A stretch of 64,000 nt of DNA from Algoriphagus aestuarii (GTDB taxonomy: Bacteria > Bacteroidota > Bacteroidia > Cytophagales > Cyclobacteriaceae), in assembly GCA_017051695.1 (NCBI GenBank), contig JAFIDK010000001.1, positions 248,001-312,000 of the forward strand, given 5' to 3'. The notes under the pieces are model-generated. The model saw only the letters and a list, made by a program, of their open reading frames with translations. It was not told the DNA's origin and ran no database searches. Below, one piece after another: positions 17,017-25,410 of this stretch (its first letter is position 1; every line of letters starts with the position of its first letter). Both the position numbers and the translations under genes were made by a program.

Positions 17017-17862
17017 TTAAGATCCGGCATTTTCCAAAGTTGCAATATCAAATTTGCGCATTTTCATAAATGCGGAGATCACCTCTTTGCCTTTTTTCGG
17101 ATCAGACATTAGTTTCCCCAGGATAGCTGGTACTATTTGCCATGAAACTCCATATTGATCCTTTAACCAGCCACACATGCTTTCAGCTCCATTTTCTGTC
17201 AGCATTTCCCAATATGTGTCAATTTGCTGCTGGGATTCGCAATTTACAACCAGAGAAAGCCCTTCATTGAAATTAAACCCATGCACAACAGAACTATCCA
17301 TGGCAGCAAAAAGCTTCCCCCTCAAAAAGAACTGGGCGTGCATCACTTTTCCCTCTTGGTCCCCGTGCTCCTTTCCATATTTGGCAGCAAATTCGAGTGA
17401 GGAATCTTCAAAAGTTTTCAAATAAAAATTGATTGCCTCTTCTGCTTTTCCAAAATTGGAATCGGAGAACATCAAGCAGGGTATAAATTTCTGTTCCGAA
17501 TGAGCAGGTTTATCCACAGTCAATTGCCAAGAGACTCCAAAGCGATCTTTGACCCATCCATATTTTTTACTCCATGGGTAGGTATCCAAGGGCATCATTA
17601 CAGAACCACCCTCCATCAACTTATCCCAAACAGTTTGAATTTCCTCCTCTGAGTCAAGAATGGTATAGATAGAAAGCGAAGGAGTAATCTGGAATTCAGG
17701 GCCACCATTAAGACACATAAACTTCTCGCCTGAGGACTGAAATGTCACAACCGTCGGATTTTCCTCCAGGATTTTGGAATCTTTAAAAATCCCGCAGTAA
17801 TATTCAGCCGCCTCTTTGGCGTTTCCATCACACCAAAAGCAAGGAAATATCGAATTTTTCAT
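17017..17862 (-). CDS. VOC family protein, two PhnB-like (glyoxalase/bleomycin-resistance) domains
   Basis: 281 residues with two tandem PhnB-type domains. The first (about 1-125) opens IFPCFWCDGNAKEAAEYYCGIF and closes YGWVKDRFGVSWQL. The second (about 128-260) opens IPCLMFSD and closes CGWLKDQYGVSWQIVP. Such proteins are often annotated as 3-demethylubiquinone methyltransferase-like but are not known to be methyltransferases. It is the last gene of a minus-strand operon with two SRPBCC proteins, a frequent Bacteroidota combination whose substrate is unknown. Confidence 0.88.
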   Translation of the reverse strand: MKNSIFPCFWCDGNAKEAAEYYCGIFKDSKILEENPTVVTFQSSGEKFMCLNGGPEFQITPSLSIYTILDSEEEIQTVWDKLMEGGSVMMPLDTYPWSKKYGWVKDRFGVSWQLTVDKPAHSEQKFIPCLMFSDSNFGKAEEAINFYLKTFEDSSLEFAAKYGKEHGDQEGKVMHAQFFLRGKLFAAMDSSVVHGFNFNEGLSLVVNCESQQQIDTYWEMLTENGAESMCGWLKDQYGVSWQIVPAILGKLMSDPKKGKEVISAFMKMRKFDIATLENAGS

Positions 17863-17868
17863 AACTCA

Positions 17869-18330
17869 CTAGTATCGTTCGCAGATTTCTTTCAGTTTTT
17901 CCAACGCTTTTGGCCACATCCCGGAAAAGTATTCCTCGAATTCATTATTGGAATCCAACTCTATTTTCAGCAAAGTTTGATCACCTTTTGCCTCAAAAAT
18001 ATAGTTTTCGTGAGCTCCAGCCCATTCCAGCACCTCAGGTGTATCTAAAATTTCTTGGTCTTCTTTCAATTCTCCTAGGTGTTCGATACTCAAAATTTCA
18101 AAAGGAATATTTTTATCGATTCTACTGACCATCCCTCCTTTATTTCCATTTTCATCCACCCCTACAAACAAAATTTTACTTCCCTCTTCCCAGCTTCCTT
18201 CAAAGGTAGAAGTCGGAGAAAAAATAGTTGTCCACTCCTCATAGGTGGCCTTTTCGATCATGAGCTGATAAACCTTTTTTACAGAAGCATTGATTAGGAT
18301 TTGGAAATGCAGTTTTTTGAAGTTTTTCAT
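17869..18330 (-). CDS. SRPBCC (START/AHSA1-like) domain protein
   Basis: 153 residues with the SRPBCC/Bet v1-type fold: an N-terminal strand LHFQILINASVKKVYQLM, a central WEEGSKILFVGVDENGNKGG, and a C-terminal helix WPKALEKLKEICERY. These proteins enclose a hydrophobic pocket. It starts inside the last codons of the preceding SRPBCC gene (4-bp overlap), so the two are translationally coupled. The ligand is unknown. Confidence 0.85.
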   Translation of the reverse strand: MKNFKKLHFQILINASVKKVYQLMIEKATYEEWTTIFSPTSTFEGSWEEGSKILFVGVDENGNKGGMVSRIDKNIPFEILSIEHLGELKEDQEILDTPEVLEWAGAHENYIFEAKGDQTLLKIELDSNNEFEEYFSGMWPKALEKLKEICERY

Positions 18331-18752
18331 AGCGATTCTGTATAACTTTTGTAATTATCCATGATTGCCTGCCAACCATCACGCTGCATTTCCACAGGGT
18401 TTGTAGCTTCGGCTTCAAAAGTTTCTTTGACAAGGATTCCAGTCGGAGTTTCAGAAAATTCAATACTTACTTCTCTTCCATCATCCATGATATAGGAAAT
18501 AAATTCATGCTTTTTCACCTTTTGGTATACTCCTCCAAAGTCGAATCCAAAACTCCCGTCCTTCGCTTCCATTCTAGAGGTAAAATTTCCTCCTGGTTGT
18601 AAATCATTTTCTGATTTAGGACAATGCCAGTCCGGAGAAGCAAAACACCAATTGACGATATGTTTGGGATTATTCCAGCTATCCCAAACTTTTTGCATGG
18701 AGGCATCCACTACCACCTGAACTGTGATTTTTGTTTTTTCTGAAGTCGTCAT
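18327..18752 (-). CDS. SRPBCC domain protein, AHSA1 (Aha1-like) type
   Basis: 141 residues. The AHSA1 pattern VVDASMQKVWDSWNNPKHIVNW, then PGGNFTSRMEAKDGSFGFDFGG and the C-terminal DGWQAIMDNYKSYTE, is typical of the activator-of-Hsp90-like group in bacteria. Bacterial members bind unknown small ligands. It is the first gene of the operon SRPBCC-SRPBCC-VOC and is divergent from the GlxA-like regulator, which may control it. Confidence 0.87.
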   Translation of the reverse strand: MTTSEKTKITVQVVVDASMQKVWDSWNNPKHIVNWCFASPDWHCPKSENDLQPGGNFTSRMEAKDGSFGFDFGGVYQKVKKHEFISYIMDDGREVSIEFSETPTGILVKETFEAEATNPVEMQRDGWQAIMDNYKSYTESL

Positions 18753-18873
18753 TTCTAAGTCATTTAAATTAGTTTCAGTTTACTATCCAAAAGTACCTAT
18801 AGCGATACAGATTCTGTATGTACAAATTAGACAATAATGGGGTGAATTACGACAAGGATACTTATTTTTGGAT

Positions 18874-19851
18874 ATGAAGAAGATTTATATTCTGGCACTA
18901 GAGCACTCTGTCCTTCAGGTGATTGCAGGCACACAGTATTGCTTCAGTACTGTAAATAATTTCCAATCTCAGTCAGGAAAACCCCCGCTTTTTGAGGTAC
19001 AGTTAATCGGTTTAAAATCTGAGGTATTTCCGTCTGGACCTAATTTTTCTATTTCACCTGATATCTTATTGAATGAGTCAGGACGAGCTGACCTGATTAT
19101 TATCCCACCGCTATTTGGGGATTTAAAAACTGCCATTTCCGCCAATCAAGAATTCATTCCCTGGATCTATGAACAATACCATCAAGGCGTGGAAATCGCT
19201 TCTCTGTGCATTGGTGCATTTCTTCTTGGCGCCACTGGCTTGCTTGATGGAAAAAAAGCTTCTACCCATTGGGGGTTTACAGATCTTTTTAGGGAAATGT
19301 ACCCGGAAGTTGATGTTCAGGATGGCAGTATTGTCACAGAGGAGTCGGGAATTTACTCTAGTGGAGGGGCAAATTCCTATTGGAACCTGTTATTACATCT
19401 GGTGGAGAAATTTACAGATCGGGAAACGGCTGTTACCCTTTCTAAATATTTTGCGATAGACATAGATCGAAACAGCCAATCCCCATTTACGATATTTTCT
19501 GCCCAAAAAAGCCACCAGGATGAGGCCATAAAAAAAGCGCAGGAATTGATTGAGGAAATGATTGATGACAAGATTTCTGTGGACTCACTGGCGGATAAAG
19601 TGGCAGTCGGGAGGAGAAGTTTCGAGCGGAGATTTAAGCGGGTGACCAACAATTCTGTTTTGGAATATATTCAGCGCGTCAAAGTAGAAGCTGCAAAACG
19701 GAGTTTCGAATCCACGATGAAGAATATTTCAGAGGTGATGTTTGAGGTAGGATATTCGGATACCAAGGCCTTCCGAAATACATTCAAAAAAGTCACAGGA
19801 TTGACTCCTTTAGAATACCGAAATAAATACAACAAACTGGCTCAAAATTGA
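18874..19851 (+). CDS. GlxA family transcriptional regulator (DJ-1/PfpI domain plus AraC HTH)
   Basis: 325 residues from the ATG at 18874; a TTG two codons earlier is less likely. The N-terminal 190 residues form a DJ-1/PfpI-like domain with the nucleophile-elbow region EIASLCIGAFLLGATGLLDG and ASTHWGF. The C-terminal part is an AraC domain (ISVDSLADKVAVGRRSFERRF, then VMFEVGYSDTKAFRNTFKKVTG). It is divergent from the SRPBCC/VOC operon with a 121-bp spacer, so that operon is the best candidate target. Confidence 0.9.
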   Translation: MKKIYILALEHSVLQVIAGTQYCFSTVNNFQSQSGKPPLFEVQLIGLKSEVFPSGPNFSISPDILLNESGRADLIIIPPLFGDLKTAISANQEFIPWIYEQYHQGVEIASLCIGAFLLGATGLLDGKKASTHWGFTDLFREMYPEVDVQDGSIVTEESGIYSSGGANSYWNLLLHLVEKFTDRETAVTLSKYFAIDIDRNSQSPFTIFSAQKSHQDEAIKKAQELIEEMIDDKISVDSLADKVAVGRRSFERRFKRVTNNSVLEYIQRVKVEAAKRSFESTMKNISEVMFEVGYSDTKAFRNTFKKVTGLTPLEYRNKYNKLAQN

Positions 19852-19869
19852 GCCGGTAGGCTATTTTTT
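19839..19869 (+). terminator. Probable terminator at the end of the GlxA-like gene
   Basis: GGCTCAA (19839-19845) and TTGAGCC (19848-19854) form a perfect stem inside the end of the coding region. A second short stem, AGCC-GGTA-GGCT, runs directly into six T (19864-19869). The T-run lies within the convergent YceI gene end. It could end the GlxA transcript; only 9 bp separate the two genes. Confidence 0.4.
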
Positions 19870-20418
19870 CACTAAAGTCATCGATCCTGTTACTTCCACC
19901 ACTTCAGCTATTTTATTGAAAACGATGGTAGGGATGTCTATTTTATAATCCTCTAATTTAATAGGGAATTTAAAATCAAGTTTTAGCTGATTTCCATTAG
20001 ACACAATCGTCCCAGGAATACTTACTGACTTTGTCACTCCATGGATGGTCATCGTCCCTACCGCTGTTGCCTGGTAGGTACCGGCTGTTGTTAGATCCAA
20101 AGATTCTTTGATCTTCCCTTTAAATACTCCAGTAGGATATTTTTCACTTTCCAGGTAATTCTCGTTGAAATGCTCCTGCATCAATTTATTGGGAAATTCA
20201 AAGTCGGTAATTCTCATTTGCACGGCAATCTCATTGTTATCAGCATTGATGATACCAGCCACTGCCTTGTTGATAGCTTGGATATCTTCTAGAGGAGCAT
20301 CCGAAAAGAATGAAACCTCGCCATTGGATGTGGAATATAAGTTCTGGGCTGATGCTGTAATGGTCACAGCACAGAAAATCAGGACAAAATTGAAAATTCT
20401 CTTTTTCATAGTTTTCAC
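19861..20418 (-). CDS. YceI family periplasmic lipocalin-like protein
   Basis: 185 residues (or 182 if the ATG at 20409 is used, which starts exactly with the signal peptide MKKRIFNFVLIFCAVTITASAQ). YceI features are the opening YSTSNGEVSFFSDAP, MRITDFEFPNKLMQEHFNENYLE, TGVFKGKI and GTMTIHGVTKSVSIPG. The family binds isoprenoid-type lipids in the periplasm; the exact role in Bacteroidota is unknown. It follows the DUF5777 gene by 2 bp, so the two are co-transcribed together with the broken Rieske gene upstream. Confidence 0.92.
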   Translation of the reverse strand: MKTMKKRIFNFVLIFCAVTITASAQNLYSTSNGEVSFFSDAPLEDIQAINKAVAGIINADNNEIAVQMRITDFEFPNKLMQEHFNENYLESEKYPTGVFKGKIKESLDLTTAGTYQATAVGTMTIHGVTKSVSIPGTIVSNGNQLKLDFKFPIKLEDYKIDIPTIVFNKIAEVVEVTGSMTLVKK

Positions 20419-20420
20419 GG

Positions 20421-21341
20421 TTATCTTCCTTTATCAAAGCTGAATGTTCTGGAAATATTGAACCCATAGAAAATATCCGCATTTTCCCAGGTTCCTGTAT
20501 TTAATGCAATAAAATGCCTTTCTACCATACCTCTGGCATTGGTAAAATGGAGCTGAAACACATGACCTCCTGTATCGATATCGAAGCCCAGTGACAGGGA
20601 ATTGTGGTAAGGATATGGCACCCCTGTTTCAGTTTGGTACGCATCCCTATCCACAAAATTATAATAGTATTCGACTGAAAATGTCACTCTGGAACTAATC
20701 TTATATCTGCCACCCAACCCTAAGGAAAACAAATCATTTTCGAAAAAATCGTTTTCTACTTTATTCATGTGAATGAAAGTAGGCATGAGCTGAAACGAAA
20801 TTTTATCACTGAATTTTCTGGCAATCAAGGCCTGTGTCGTATAGGTAAGACGCTCTTTATTGTTGAAAAACTTCATCTCGCTTCCCGAATTCATGATATA
20901 CCCAGTCGGCATGGTATTAACCGCCAAGCTACCATATGCAGATAAGGAAAAGGGGAATAAATTGGATTGTCTTAAAAGCTTGTATTTGGCGTAAAAGTCA
21001 TAAGTCTTTTCTTCCGAACTTCTTCCTACTCCCACTAGGAATTCGTCCGTCAACCCATATTCAAGACCCAGCCGGATTCTTGCTTCATCCAAACCGAAAA
21101 AATTGGAAAGGAATCCACTGTTAACTGATCCGAACCTGTGTGATATCCAGAAATTCAAATGCTTTTTAGAAATAGTTTCTATCGTTTGCCCGTTGATGAG
21201 ACGAGTAGCCTTAAAAGTAGCTTGGGTGTAAACAGTTTCTTTTTCAAGATCCTCATTCAGCATATTCAAGAGGTCATCCTGGGCGAATGACATGCTGGAT
21301 ATCATCATTAATAAGAGCGCGACAGATAGATTTTTGATCAT
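20421..21341 (-). CDS. DUF5777 family outer-membrane beta-barrel protein
   Basis: 306 residues with signal peptide (MIKNLSVALLLMMISSMSFAQ). The strand-rich mature part includes NFWISHRFGSVNSGF, LGLEYGLTDEFLVGVGRSS and a C-terminal FYGFNISRTFSFDKGR, matching the DUF5777 pattern. The function of the family is unknown. In Cytophagales it is commonly seen beside YceI and Rieske or cytochrome genes, suggesting a redox or lipid-linked envelope function. Here the gene starts 26 bp after the end of a Rieske pseudogene. Confidence 0.82.
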   Translation of the reverse strand: MIKNLSVALLLMMISSMSFAQDDLLNMLNEDLEKETVYTQATFKATRLINGQTIETISKKHLNFWISHRFGSVNSGFLSNFFGLDEARIRLGLEYGLTDEFLVGVGRSSEEKTYDFYAKYKLLRQSNLFPFSLSAYGSLAVNTMPTGYIMNSGSEMKFFNNKERLTYTTQALIARKFSDKISFQLMPTFIHMNKVENDFFENDLFSLGLGGRYKISSRVTFSVEYYYNFVDRDAYQTETGVPYPYHNSLSLGFDIDTGGHVFQLHFTNARGMVERHFIALNTGTWENADIFYGFNISRTFSFDKGR

Positions 21342-21367
21342 TTAGGTTGTGTTTTAATCCTTGGTTT

Positions 21368-21805
21368 TTATGCAAATACACGGATGTTGGTTCCGGTAAA
21401 TTCAGTTTGGTAAGCTTTAATCCCTCTTTTCCCTTCAGAATTTAATCCTATTTCTTCTTTGGTAGATTACGCTCCATGGTCAGGGCAATAAAATCCTGAA
21501 ACCTGATAAATCATTTTTGCTCGGTTTTCTTGCGAACAAATTTGGGTGACAGCAGCAAACTTATCAGGAGAATCTCTTGCGATTTACACCTTGCGAATGA
21601 TTAGTTAATTCCCTACTGAATTGAGAGAAGAATCACCAAATTCAGTCAGGTCCCATGTATACTCAAGAGCGGCAGGTCCGCTTGGATCTCCTGATTCATT
21701 TATACAAGATGTCAATGTGGGTGTTCCACAATAAATAGCCAGCAAAGGAGCTCCTTTTAACCCCAAGGATTTCAGGAATTCATTTCTTGAAATTTTATTA
21801 TCCAT
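21368..21805 (-). pseudogene. Rieske [2Fe-2S] lipoprotein pseudogene with three in-frame TAA codons
   Basis: Reading one frame from ATG 21805 to the stop at 21368 gives 145 sense or stop codons with the layout of a small Rieske protein. There is an N-terminal signal with a lipobox-like LTSC, then a strand NSVGN. The second cluster motif FYCPDHGA is intact, and the C-terminal part reads GLNSEGKRGIKAYQ. Three TAA codons interrupt it at 21605-21607, 21584-21586 and 21467-21469, without any frameshift. The first cluster motif reads CSQE where CSHE is expected, so one iron ligand is lost too. Upstream of DUF5777-YceI, its likely former operon partners. Only the first 66 residues would be made. Confidence 0.85.
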
Positions 21806-22103
21806 ATAAAACAGGATGATATTTCTCAGACAAGTTCAATAGAAACTCCTTAACACATCCTATAACAATCATTAGGATTTTCTCATAAAACAAGTACGAT
21901 AATTTTTGAATTTGAGTTTATATCAAAATTTTATACTCAAATATTTCTAAAGATAAAATGTTTCTTAACTTGATCCACCCGATACAAAAAGGAAGATTCA
22001 ACCTTCCTGATAACTAATTTTGGATCGGAAGCTATTCTTTTAAATGTTGATCCAAATCTCCCTGCTGGATGGACAATCCTATCTTCAATTACCCAATTGA
22101 CCT

Positions 22104-23018
22104 ATGAAAAAACTACTTTATTCTATCATGCTTTTTAGTACAGGCGTTTTTGCCCAGGTACCGGAAGGAAAGCAGGTGACCAGCTCTCTATATATTTTCG
22201 ATATGGGTACTGGCAGATCTGAATTGATACTAGAGGAAGAAAGGCATTTTGAAGCACCGAACTGGTCGCCGGACGGAGCATTTCTGCTAATAAACAGTAA
22301 AGGAAAACTGGAAAAAATCAGTCCTGAAGGAAAAAATCTTGGAATCCTTAATACAGGTGAGGTTCAGAAAGCCAACAATGATCATGGATATTCCTTTGAT
22401 GGAAAAACTCTGTTTATTTCAAGTGGAAAACCGGATGTTCAAGGAGGGTCTTATATATACAAAGTCTCGTCCGAGGGTGGAATTCCTAGCCTGATCACAC
22501 CACTTTCTCCTTCTTACTGGCATGGAGTATCTCCTGACGGCATGGACATTGTGTATTGTGCTCCCAGAAATGAGAATTATGATGTGTACAAAATGAGTGT
22601 GAATGGAGGGGAGGAAATCAGACTGACTACTGAGCAAGGGCTTGATGACGGACCGGAATATTCTCCTGACGGAAAGTATATTTATTTCAATTCCTATCGA
22701 ACTGGCATGATGCAGATTTGGCGTATGAAACCCGACGGATCAGATCCAGAACAGATGACTTTTGACGACTACTCCAATTGGTTTGCCCATATCTCCCCAA
22801 ACAATCAGGTAGCCACCATCATCACGTATCTAGAGGACCAGAAGCAGGCTCATCCATTTGGAAGACAGGTAAAATTGCGCTTGCTCGATTTGAAAACAAA
22901 AGAGGTAAAAGATCTCACTGAAGAATTTTTTGGCGGTCAGGGCACCATCAATGTCCCATCCTGGAATCCTGAAGGAACAAAATTCGCCTATGTCAGCTAT
23001 CGCTTGAAAGATCTTTAA
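22104..23018 (+). CDS. TolB-like beta-propeller protein (PD40 repeats), secreted
   Basis: 304 residues with signal peptide MKKLLYSIMLFSTGVFAQ. At least five WD40-like/PD40 blades are visible as repeated (S/P)(W/S)SPDG-type motifs: NWSPDGAFLLINS, GYSFDGKTLFISS, GVSPDGMDIVYCA, EYSPDGKYIYFNS, and a last WNPEGTKFAYVSY. It resembles TolB propellers and the transporter-associated variant used as scaffolds in the periplasm. No peptidase or kinase domain is attached. It stands alone with no operon partner, so its partner is unknown. Confidence 0.85.
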   Translation: MKKLLYSIMLFSTGVFAQVPEGKQVTSSLYIFDMGTGRSELILEEERHFEAPNWSPDGAFLLINSKGKLEKISPEGKNLGILNTGEVQKANNDHGYSFDGKTLFISSGKPDVQGGSYIYKVSSEGGIPSLITPLSPSYWHGVSPDGMDIVYCAPRNENYDVYKMSVNGGEEIRLTTEQGLDDGPEYSPDGKYIYFNSYRTGMMQIWRMKPDGSDPEQMTFDDYSNWFAHISPNNQVATIITYLEDQKQAHPFGRQVKLRLLDLKTKEVKDLTEEFFGGQGTINVPSWNPEGTKFAYVSYRLKDL

Positions 23019-23053
23019 ACTGATTTTAGAGACTCAGGTTTATCCATCGTTTT

Positions 23054-23830
23054 TCACTTCTGTTTTCGATACTCGTTGGCAAAGTTGTAAACCAAACTTA
23101 AGTTCCAGACCATATCATTTCCATCAATATTGGATTTGATTTTTTGATTTATGGTGGACTGAAGACCAATAGGGAAATTGGTTTTGGTCAAGGTAAAAGT
23201 TGAGGTTCCATAAATCCCATCATTTGCATCCACCTTCAAATAATACACTTGAGGTGTCATCTGAAATCTCAAAGTCTCACTCAATGGGAAATTATTCAAC
23301 GTCCAGGTCAATCCAAGAAAATAGGTGTGATCCGGAGGATAAGGATTGATCCCATTGCCATTCAGGAAATAGAGTCCCAAGCTTGACCTCTGGGAAATCA
23401 CATAAGTCGGAGCAATCTCAAAAGTCAAAAACCGATTTGCTACCAACACATTTTTAGGTTTCCCATCCACCAATATTTCTCTTTCCTGGAAAAGAAACGC
23501 CGGATGGGCACCGACCCTTAATTTAAATTTTGGATTATTAACCAACTTATACCTGCCCCAAAACACAAAAGACCAAGGTTTCCCATTCATCCCAAAACGC
23601 ATCATCGGGTCAAAAGTAAATCGTTCTCCACCCAAGCTTAAGTCAAACAAAAATGCCGGCCTACCCAAAGAGAAAAATGGAATGATAGAAATCCCATTGG
23701 ATGTCGCTGTTATAGTTCCATTGAAATGTCTGACTACAGGTGTTTTCTCTGATTCAGTTTGTGCTAACACTGAAGAAAGCTGGAATAAAAACAACAAGAC
23801 CAACAGAAACTTAAGTAGATAATGGTACAT
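23054..23830 (-). CDS. Predicted outer-membrane beta-barrel protein, unknown function
   Basis: 258 residues. A signal peptide (LLKFLLVLLFLFQLSSVLAQ region) is followed by alternating amphipathic strands with many aromatic turns (WSFVFWGRYKLVNNPKFKLRVG, YFLGLTWTLNNFP) and a C-terminal segment ending NLSVYNFANEYR-like strands. This is the look of a 10-12-strand barrel. No family recognised with confidence. It is convergent with the propeller gene and has a long AT-rich spacer upstream. Confidence 0.7.
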   Translation of the reverse strand: MYHYLLKFLLVLLFLFQLSSVLAQTESEKTPVVRHFNGTITATSNGISIIPFFSLGRPAFLFDLSLGGERFTFDPMMRFGMNGKPWSFVFWGRYKLVNNPKFKLRVGAHPAFLFQEREILVDGKPKNVLVANRFLTFEIAPTYVISQRSSLGLYFLNGNGINPYPPDHTYFLGLTWTLNNFPLSETLRFQMTPQVYYLKVDANDGIYGTSTFTLTKTNFPIGLQSTINQKIKSNIDGNDMVWNLSLVYNFANEYRKQK

Positions 23831-24220
23831 ATCAAGCCAAATCGGCAGTTAAGGTGCTCCTATAAAATATCATATACTCACTTCACAAAGTTCAAAATAA
23901 AACCATCAACCCATTTTCTAATTTTCAAACCAATCCTTACATAATTCAACTATACTTCAGACAAGATCGTAAGTTTTTTAATAACTCAGAGGTGAAACCT
24001 ATTTGATTTTTCTAAATGATATATTTATAAATAGCCAGATAAACAAGATTTTATCTAACTGAAGGATAGAAATTCAATAATTAAATAAGATTCTGTTTGA
24101 ATTAAATAATTACAAAAAATAAACAGAATTGATATTTGTAAACATCTAGCCAGAGAATTCAAAAATGCTTGAAATTGACTTTTTCTAATAAATACATATC
24201 AATAAAAAGATGGAAAAGAG
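23831..24220. other. AT-rich gene-free spacer
   Basis: 390 bp, very AT-rich, no ORF with coding character. It contains the promoter region of the minus-strand barrel gene. Where the N-terminal two-thirds of the aldo/keto reductase should lie, no trace of its coding sequence was found in the frames examined, so the 5' part seems deleted, not merely mutated. Confidence 0.5.
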
Positions 24221-24442
24221 GCAACACCTGCGAAGGTAGCGCTTGCTTGGTTATTGGCTCAGAAACCTTGGATTGTACCTATCCCTGGAACTACCAAAAT
24301 TTCAAGATTGGAGGAAAATATGGGTTCCGTTAATCTGAATCTTTCGCTGGAAGAACTTCAGGAAATAGAAAAATCAACAGCCCAAATCAGAATTATTGGA
24401 GAACGCTATCCTGAGGCTGCTCAAAAAATGATTGATCAATAA
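24221..24442 (+). pseudogene. Aldo/keto reductase remnant (C-terminal quarter only)
   Basis: The frame from 24221 encodes ATPAKVALAWLLAQKPW, then IVPIPGTTKISRLEENMGSV and ends in LSLEELQEIEKS plus about 25 residues. This is the conserved C-terminal NADP-binding part of aldo/keto reductases of the YdhF/Tas-like group. The catalytic Asp-Tyr-Lys-His region is missing, and an in-frame stop lies a few codons upstream of 24209. There is no plausible ATG at the beginning. I read it as a deletion remnant. Confidence 0.85.
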
Positions 24443-24453
24443 AAATGAAAAGG

Positions 24454-24470
24454 TAGGATAGGATAGGATA
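24454..24470. repeat. Short tandem repeat, TAGGA x3
   Basis: TAGGATAGGATAGGATA lies between the reductase remnant and the M23-like gene. Three and a half copies of a 5-mer may be slippage-prone. It is not inside a coding region. Confidence 0.6.
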
Positions 24471-24527
24471 AACTAAAGAATCATTATTTTGGAGGCAGAT
24501 TGTATGTATCCCGATCCAAAAATTAGA

Positions 24528-25409
24528 ATGAAATATATTATCCTAGCTGTCTTTTTAATTTCAAGCATTCAATTATCTGCCCAGGTTGAAATAGTGGCTG
24601 AACAAGATCAAGAAAGAAACCTGACTCTGATTGCTTTCAACAGAGAAAAAATCCCCTACACTATTCAAATAGAATTTCTGAAACTGGAAAATCTAGAGTC
24701 TCTGAAAGGCAATATTATTTTAGCCACTGCTGAACCAGGAAAAACGGATTTAGTCAAGCTACAGTCCATTTACAGCAACGAAAAAACAGGATTTCAATAC
24801 AATACGAAATTATTTAAAGGGAATTTTCAGGAGACCATTCCTTCCAACCAATCCTATTTGGTCCCAGGAGAAGCTGATCAAACGGTCAAAATAAGTCCTT
24901 TATCGGTTCAATATTCCGATCCTTCCAAAAAGGATTCTTATACAGGTGTAGGCTTCTATTTTGAAGAGGAGACTTCAATTGTTTCTCCAAGAAAAGGGAT
25001 TGTTTCTGAAATGAAAATGGATTTAGAGGCAAATACATCCGGACCCTCAAATTTTGATTCTGAGAACTATATTGAGATTTATCATGAAGATGGCACATTC
25101 ACTAGGTTGAGTGGTTTAAAGAAAAACTCAGAAACCGTTGCTGTCGGTGAGCTAGTCTATCCCGGCCAAGTGATTGCCACTTCTGAACTAGATGCCAACC
25201 AATCTAAACAGCATGTGAAGATGGTTCAAAGTAGATGGGAATTTGGAGAAAAGGGAATGACTTGGGTGAATTTTCCTGTAAATGTCTTTACGGAAGACGG
25301 TTCAATCACCAGTTCTGAGGAACTTGAAAACACAGTTATTTCACATCCAACGGATATGATAACCCAAGAAATGGATAAAAAAGAATTGAAGAAGTTCAAG
25401 AAAAATTAA
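24528..25409 (+). CDS. Secreted M23-peptidase-like protein, probably catalytically inactive
   Basis: 293 residues from the ATG at 24528, which begins the signal peptide MKYIILAVFLISSIQLSAQ; a TTG at 24489 would add 13 residues before it. The C-terminal third has the LytM/M23 beta-sheet logic: VSPRKGIVSEM, NYIEIYHEDGTFTRLSGLKK, then VAVGELVYPGQVIATSE. However the His-x-His metal motif is absent: the segment after GQVIATSE has QHVKMVQSRWEF where active enzymes have HLHFE. It may be a non-enzymatic cell-wall-binding or regulatory protein. It ends 1 bp from the convergent response-regulator gene. Confidence 0.65.
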   Translation: MKYIILAVFLISSIQLSAQVEIVAEQDQERNLTLIAFNREKIPYTIQIEFLKLENLESLKGNIILATAEPGKTDLVKLQSIYSNEKTGFQYNTKLFKGNFQETIPSNQSYLVPGEADQTVKISPLSVQYSDPSKKDSYTGVGFYFEEETSIVSPRKGIVSEMKMDLEANTSGPSNFDSENYIEIYHEDGTFTRLSGLKKNSETVAVGELVYPGQVIATSELDANQSKQHVKMVQSRWEFGEKGMTWVNFPVNVFTEDGSITSSEELENTVISHPTDMITQEMDKKELKKFKKN

Positions 25410-25410
25410 C

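Noticed and set aside
21368-21805. Stop-codon recoding (selenocysteine or pyrrolysine) in the Rieske frame
   Set aside because: All three internal stops are TAA, which is not used for either amino acid, and none stands at a cysteine position; one cluster ligand is lost as well, so decay is the simpler reading.
24489-24527. Upstream TTG start for the M23-like gene
   Set aside because: It would place 13 polar residues in front of a complete signal peptide; the ATG at 24528 begins the signal directly.
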